Assembly: GCA_035578905.1 (NCBI GenBank)
Contig: JAQJVL010000004.1
Span: 8,478,144 to 8,542,143, forward strand
Direction: 5' to 3'
Source of the DNA: Stictocephala bisonia
Lineage: Eukaryota; Arthropoda; Insecta; Hemiptera; Membracidae
DNA length: 64,000 bases
In this document: positions 61,802-64,000 of the stretch, piece by piece
Layout of the letters: each line of letters starts with the position of its first letter
Position numbering within the stretch: position 1 is the stretch's first letter
Translations under genes and position numbers: made by a program
Notes under the pieces: model-generated
Told to the model about the DNA's origin: nothing
The model's input: the letters and a program-made list of their open reading frames with translations, nothing else
Databases searched by the model: none

Positions 61802-62219
61802 CCATCTACCAATCATCACTATTTCTCTTAAACTATATGTCCAATTGACTTGAAATTTTGTACATAGGTTTATCTCGGTCCATAGAAAATCACTAGGAAA
61901 GGATTTTCCTCTCAGATCTCAGGATTCCGTCTCACAGGCCTCCAAAATTCCAATGGTATTCTTAGGGCTATAAATCAAAGGTATAGTTATTAACATATTG
62001 ATTTATTTGATTAACAGCTGTTAAATGAAAGCATATTGAGTAAAATTTTATTGGGCTAAAGTGATAAAATTAAAAAAAAAATTCGTTCAGTAATACATTA
62101 TACATAACATCAACTGTTCTAAATTGGATATAAATAAGATTGCTGCACATTTCGATTATATAATCAAAATTAATATTTGTTATGTGATTATAACCGGTGA
62201 AGCGAGCGGGTACAGCTAG

Positions 62220-62659
62220 GAATCTTATATGTTATATTGAACACATTGTAAAAAAAGCCCCAATGTACTAGAAATATTATTCCCAGGTTCATTTTTCACG
62301 CATCATCTTTCCCTTGAACAATATTAAGGGGTTTAATAAGTAAGTAACATGTAATAATTATATTATTAGTTGCTTATATGAAATATATTTATTTATTCTT
62401 AATTTTTTATGAAATATTGCCTATGGACAATAACAGTTAAGAAACTGTACAGATCTATTTTGTACCAAGTAATATTAAATTTCTTATGTGTGATTAACGT
62501 TACAGGCTAAAATTAAAAGTTCAGATTAAACTGATAATGCAATGTGGTGTTCTGATGGAACCGAAAGTTCATGTATGCGCAAAGCTTAATATAAATTTCT
62601 ACGTTGAACATATGTGGATGCATACATGCCTTCCTGTGCATAAATTACCTTTAATAATA
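62220..62659. other. AT-rich non-coding DNA
   Basis: Nothing recognised. Confidence 0.4.
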
Positions 62660-62755
62660 CTATAGTCGGCACTGGTGGCGCAGTGCTGTAACCCAGCTAC
62701 TTGGGGACAAAGTGTTGAGGAGATTGTAGACGATAGGTTCTAATGCTCGGTCCTC
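62660..62755 (+). repeat. tRNA-derived SINE head
   Basis: TGGCGCAGTGCTG (62676-62688) fits an A box and GGTTCTAATGC (62736-62746) a degraded B box about 50 bases downstream, a spacing seen in tRNA-Leu/Ser-like SINEs. It abuts the truncated transposase that follows. Confidence 0.55.
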
Positions 62756-63040
62756 TTAACATCGATACGGCGTCCGCTCACTTAAAGAAATACTCTTCCG
62801 CTCACAATGGAAGAGTATTCTAGACTCGACGTTGACAATACCAATGACTACATGTATTCGACCTATACATCTATCGGGAAACGTTTGGTCTAGGAATGTC
62901 CGGACAAGCATATTGTAATGTGGAGGAGCACCATCTTGTTGAAATACAGGCTCATAAGTACCTTGTACTACCTCATTTATTGCTGGGACAATGCCGTTCC
63001 GTAACATGTCCAAAGATTTAACGCCAAAGTGTTACACGTA
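62756..63040 (-). pseudogene. Mariner-family transposase fragment
   Basis: On the minus strand the frame reads VKSLDMLRNGIVPAI, then VFQQDGAPPHY, which holds the second catalytic aspartate of the DDE/D triad, then VRTFLDQTFPDRCIGR. Family members continue with EWPPRSPDL and DFFLWG; here the protein changes to unrelated sequence after IGR, so the gene is broken near 62870. Both the N-terminal DNA-binding part and the last catalytic residue are missing. A perfect 11-bp inverted repeat (62789-62799 and 62809-62819) lies in the unrelated tail. Confidence 0.85.
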
Positions 63041-63550
63041 CTAACTAGTAACCTAATAAGAGATAAGGAAGGAGCCACTGGTATTCCCAGGTTGCCCTAC
63101 TGGACTTTGGTCAGACAAACCAAAACCAAATAAATGCTATGTTATTTGTTGTTTTTGGTGTTTGTTGATTCTTGCAATAACTTGTTTTACGATTAGGTGC
63201 ATCAGTTCTCAAAACTAACTGGTGGGTGAATGTTTTGTCTGCCTTACAACAATTTTAAATGTAACATAAGCTGCGGGGTTTTATGAAATAATTCCAACTT
63301 TAAACTGCCACCAAATTTTATAGACTAATATTAGAGACCTCTAATTTCCACCATTCTTGTTCTTTTAATATTACCTTTAAATGATGTGTCATTTTATAGG
63401 GGTTCCTATTTAAAATTGTTCACTTACCCCCAAACTACCCCCTTTTGAGAGGGGATGTAAAAAATTTGCATACATAAAAAACTCCTTAGTTGGTCATATA
63501 AACATTCCCAGAATTAAATCACTTTATCTGTATTCATAAGAAAGTTAATA
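63041..63550. other. Non-coding DNA, probably the mariner 5' region
   Basis: Lies between the transposase fragment and the terminal repeat at 63561-63577, so it is probably the 5' part of the same element after decay. A G10 run at 63551-63560 precedes the end. Confidence 0.45.
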
Positions 63551-63560
63551 GGGGGGGGGG

Positions 63561-63579
63561 ACTTTTAAGACACCCTGTA
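63561..63579 (-). repeat. Probable mariner terminal repeat end with TA target
   Basis: ACTTTTAAGACACCCTG followed by TA is, on the minus strand, TACAGGGTGTCTTAAAAGT, the usual start of this group of mariner-like elements. The matching opposite end was not found; the left side is probably lost at the SINE junction. Confidence 0.6.
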
Positions 63580-63967
63580 TAGTTTTCTTTTTTTTTTATT
63601 CAAGCCTAAATAAATCTAATTTATTCATAGTATTTTCATTATAAGCGTCTAATCCTTTCATCAATATCAAGACTTTTGACAATAATAATTTATTCAAAGT
63701 AAACCCTACCTATAAACTGAACTGAAATGTAGTCTTATCTGCACTTTTTTGCAAAGTAAAGTAAAGTATAAATGATTAATAATTTTAAAAAATAGTCCTT
63801 AAATGAACAAAAATACAACTAATCCAATAAGAAGTCAACAAATCATACTTACAGTATTTCGATCATAGCTATTCAGTATCATTACATTTTGCATATTAGA
63901 ACTTTTCCGTTAACTTACCACTACTTTTTCCGTTACTTCACTACCACTTCTTTTTTATCGCAATTAC
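63580..63967. other. AT-rich non-coding DNA
   Basis: Nothing recognised. Confidence 0.45.
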
Positions 63968-64000
63968 GGTTAGGTTAGGTCAGGTTATGTTAGGTTAGGT
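63968..64000 (+). repeat. Degenerate TTAGG tract at the window edge
   Basis: Six pentamers (TTAGG, TTAGG, TCAGG, TTATG, TTAGG, TTAGG) run off the window. This is the insect telomere motif in interstitial form; the surrounding sequence is not telomeric. Confidence 0.65.

Larger units (their letters stand above)
60829..62219 (+). mobile_element. Non-autonomous Helitron
   Basis: The 5' end TCTATACCACTATAAAAGGC, preceded by A, and the 3' end GCGAGCGGGTACAGCTAG (CTRR terminus at 62216-62219) match insect Helitrons, rolling-circle transposons that move through Rep/helicase supplied elsewhere. There is no coding sequence. Just inside the 5' end is ACCACTGACTCACTCACTC, a common motif in this group. 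The interior holds three tandem copies of about 186 bp and a TA run. The base after CTAG is G rather than the usual T, so either the host site is atypical or the end has mutated. It could also be two Helitrons nested at the TA run. Confidence 0.75.

Noticed and set aside
63968..64000. True telomere
   Set aside because: Only six degenerate TTAGG units are visible and the window is otherwise rich in interstitial repeats and relic transposons; the tract is cut by the window edge.

Overview
This looks like a gene-poor, AT-rich piece of an insect nuclear genome, most plausibly a hemipteran. That assignment is inference. It rests on short degenerate TTAGG (insect telomere-type) tracts at about 39451 and 63968, and on the mixture of decayed transposable elements: Jockey-like LINEs, K02A2.6-like Ty3/gypsy, PIF/Harbinger, mariner, a pogo-like MITE, a Helitron and tRNA-derived SINEs. 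I see no bacterial genes, operons, rRNA genes or functional tRNA genes.

The only convincing host-gene signal is two exons on the + strand (38698-38930 and 40062-40117). They have proper splice sites, matching intron phase and higher GC than their surroundings. They encode a short N-terminus, one transmembrane helix and a basic stop-transfer stretch, an arrangement like the N-terminus of a synaptotagmin-type protein; I cannot name the gene. If the gene continues to the right, the arrays from 41.9 kb onward are intronic.

The dominant content is tandem repetition: about twenty arrays covering roughly 23-24 kb. Left to right they are: a 61-bp/125-bp satellite (1.5-4.3 kb); a degenerate 36-bp-type array (5.6 kb); an 11-bp array abutting a 36-bp array (11.8-12.3 kb); a 42-bp array (15.6-16.7 kb) with a LINE nested in it; a 36-bp array (26.07-26.43 kb); a 73-bp satellite of about 90 units (26.7-33.3 kb); a 32-bp array inside a gypsy relic (37.25 kb); a GGCCATATTGGCC-rich array (41.9 kb); an inverted 36-bp array (42.9-44.3 kb); a 26-bp array (45.1-45.6 kb); the 7.8-kb 36-bp array (46.9-54.7 kb); 94-bp and 72-bp arrays (56.0-57.2 kb); and an 18-bp array (59.9-60.3 kb).

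The most interesting feature is that at least seven separate loci carry arrays of one 36-bp family. The unit has a C-rich half, CCCACCCGCCCACCC in its best form (a G-quadruplex motif on the complementary strand), and a conserved box close to ATACACGTACAGTGG. Subfamilies differ in whether the G-quadruplex half is intact, several arrays show five-unit higher-order repeats, and one array has a paralogous site without the array about 2 kb away. Very long open frames run through these arrays in several frames at once, because unit lengths are multiples of three and the units lack stops; I do not regard them as genes.
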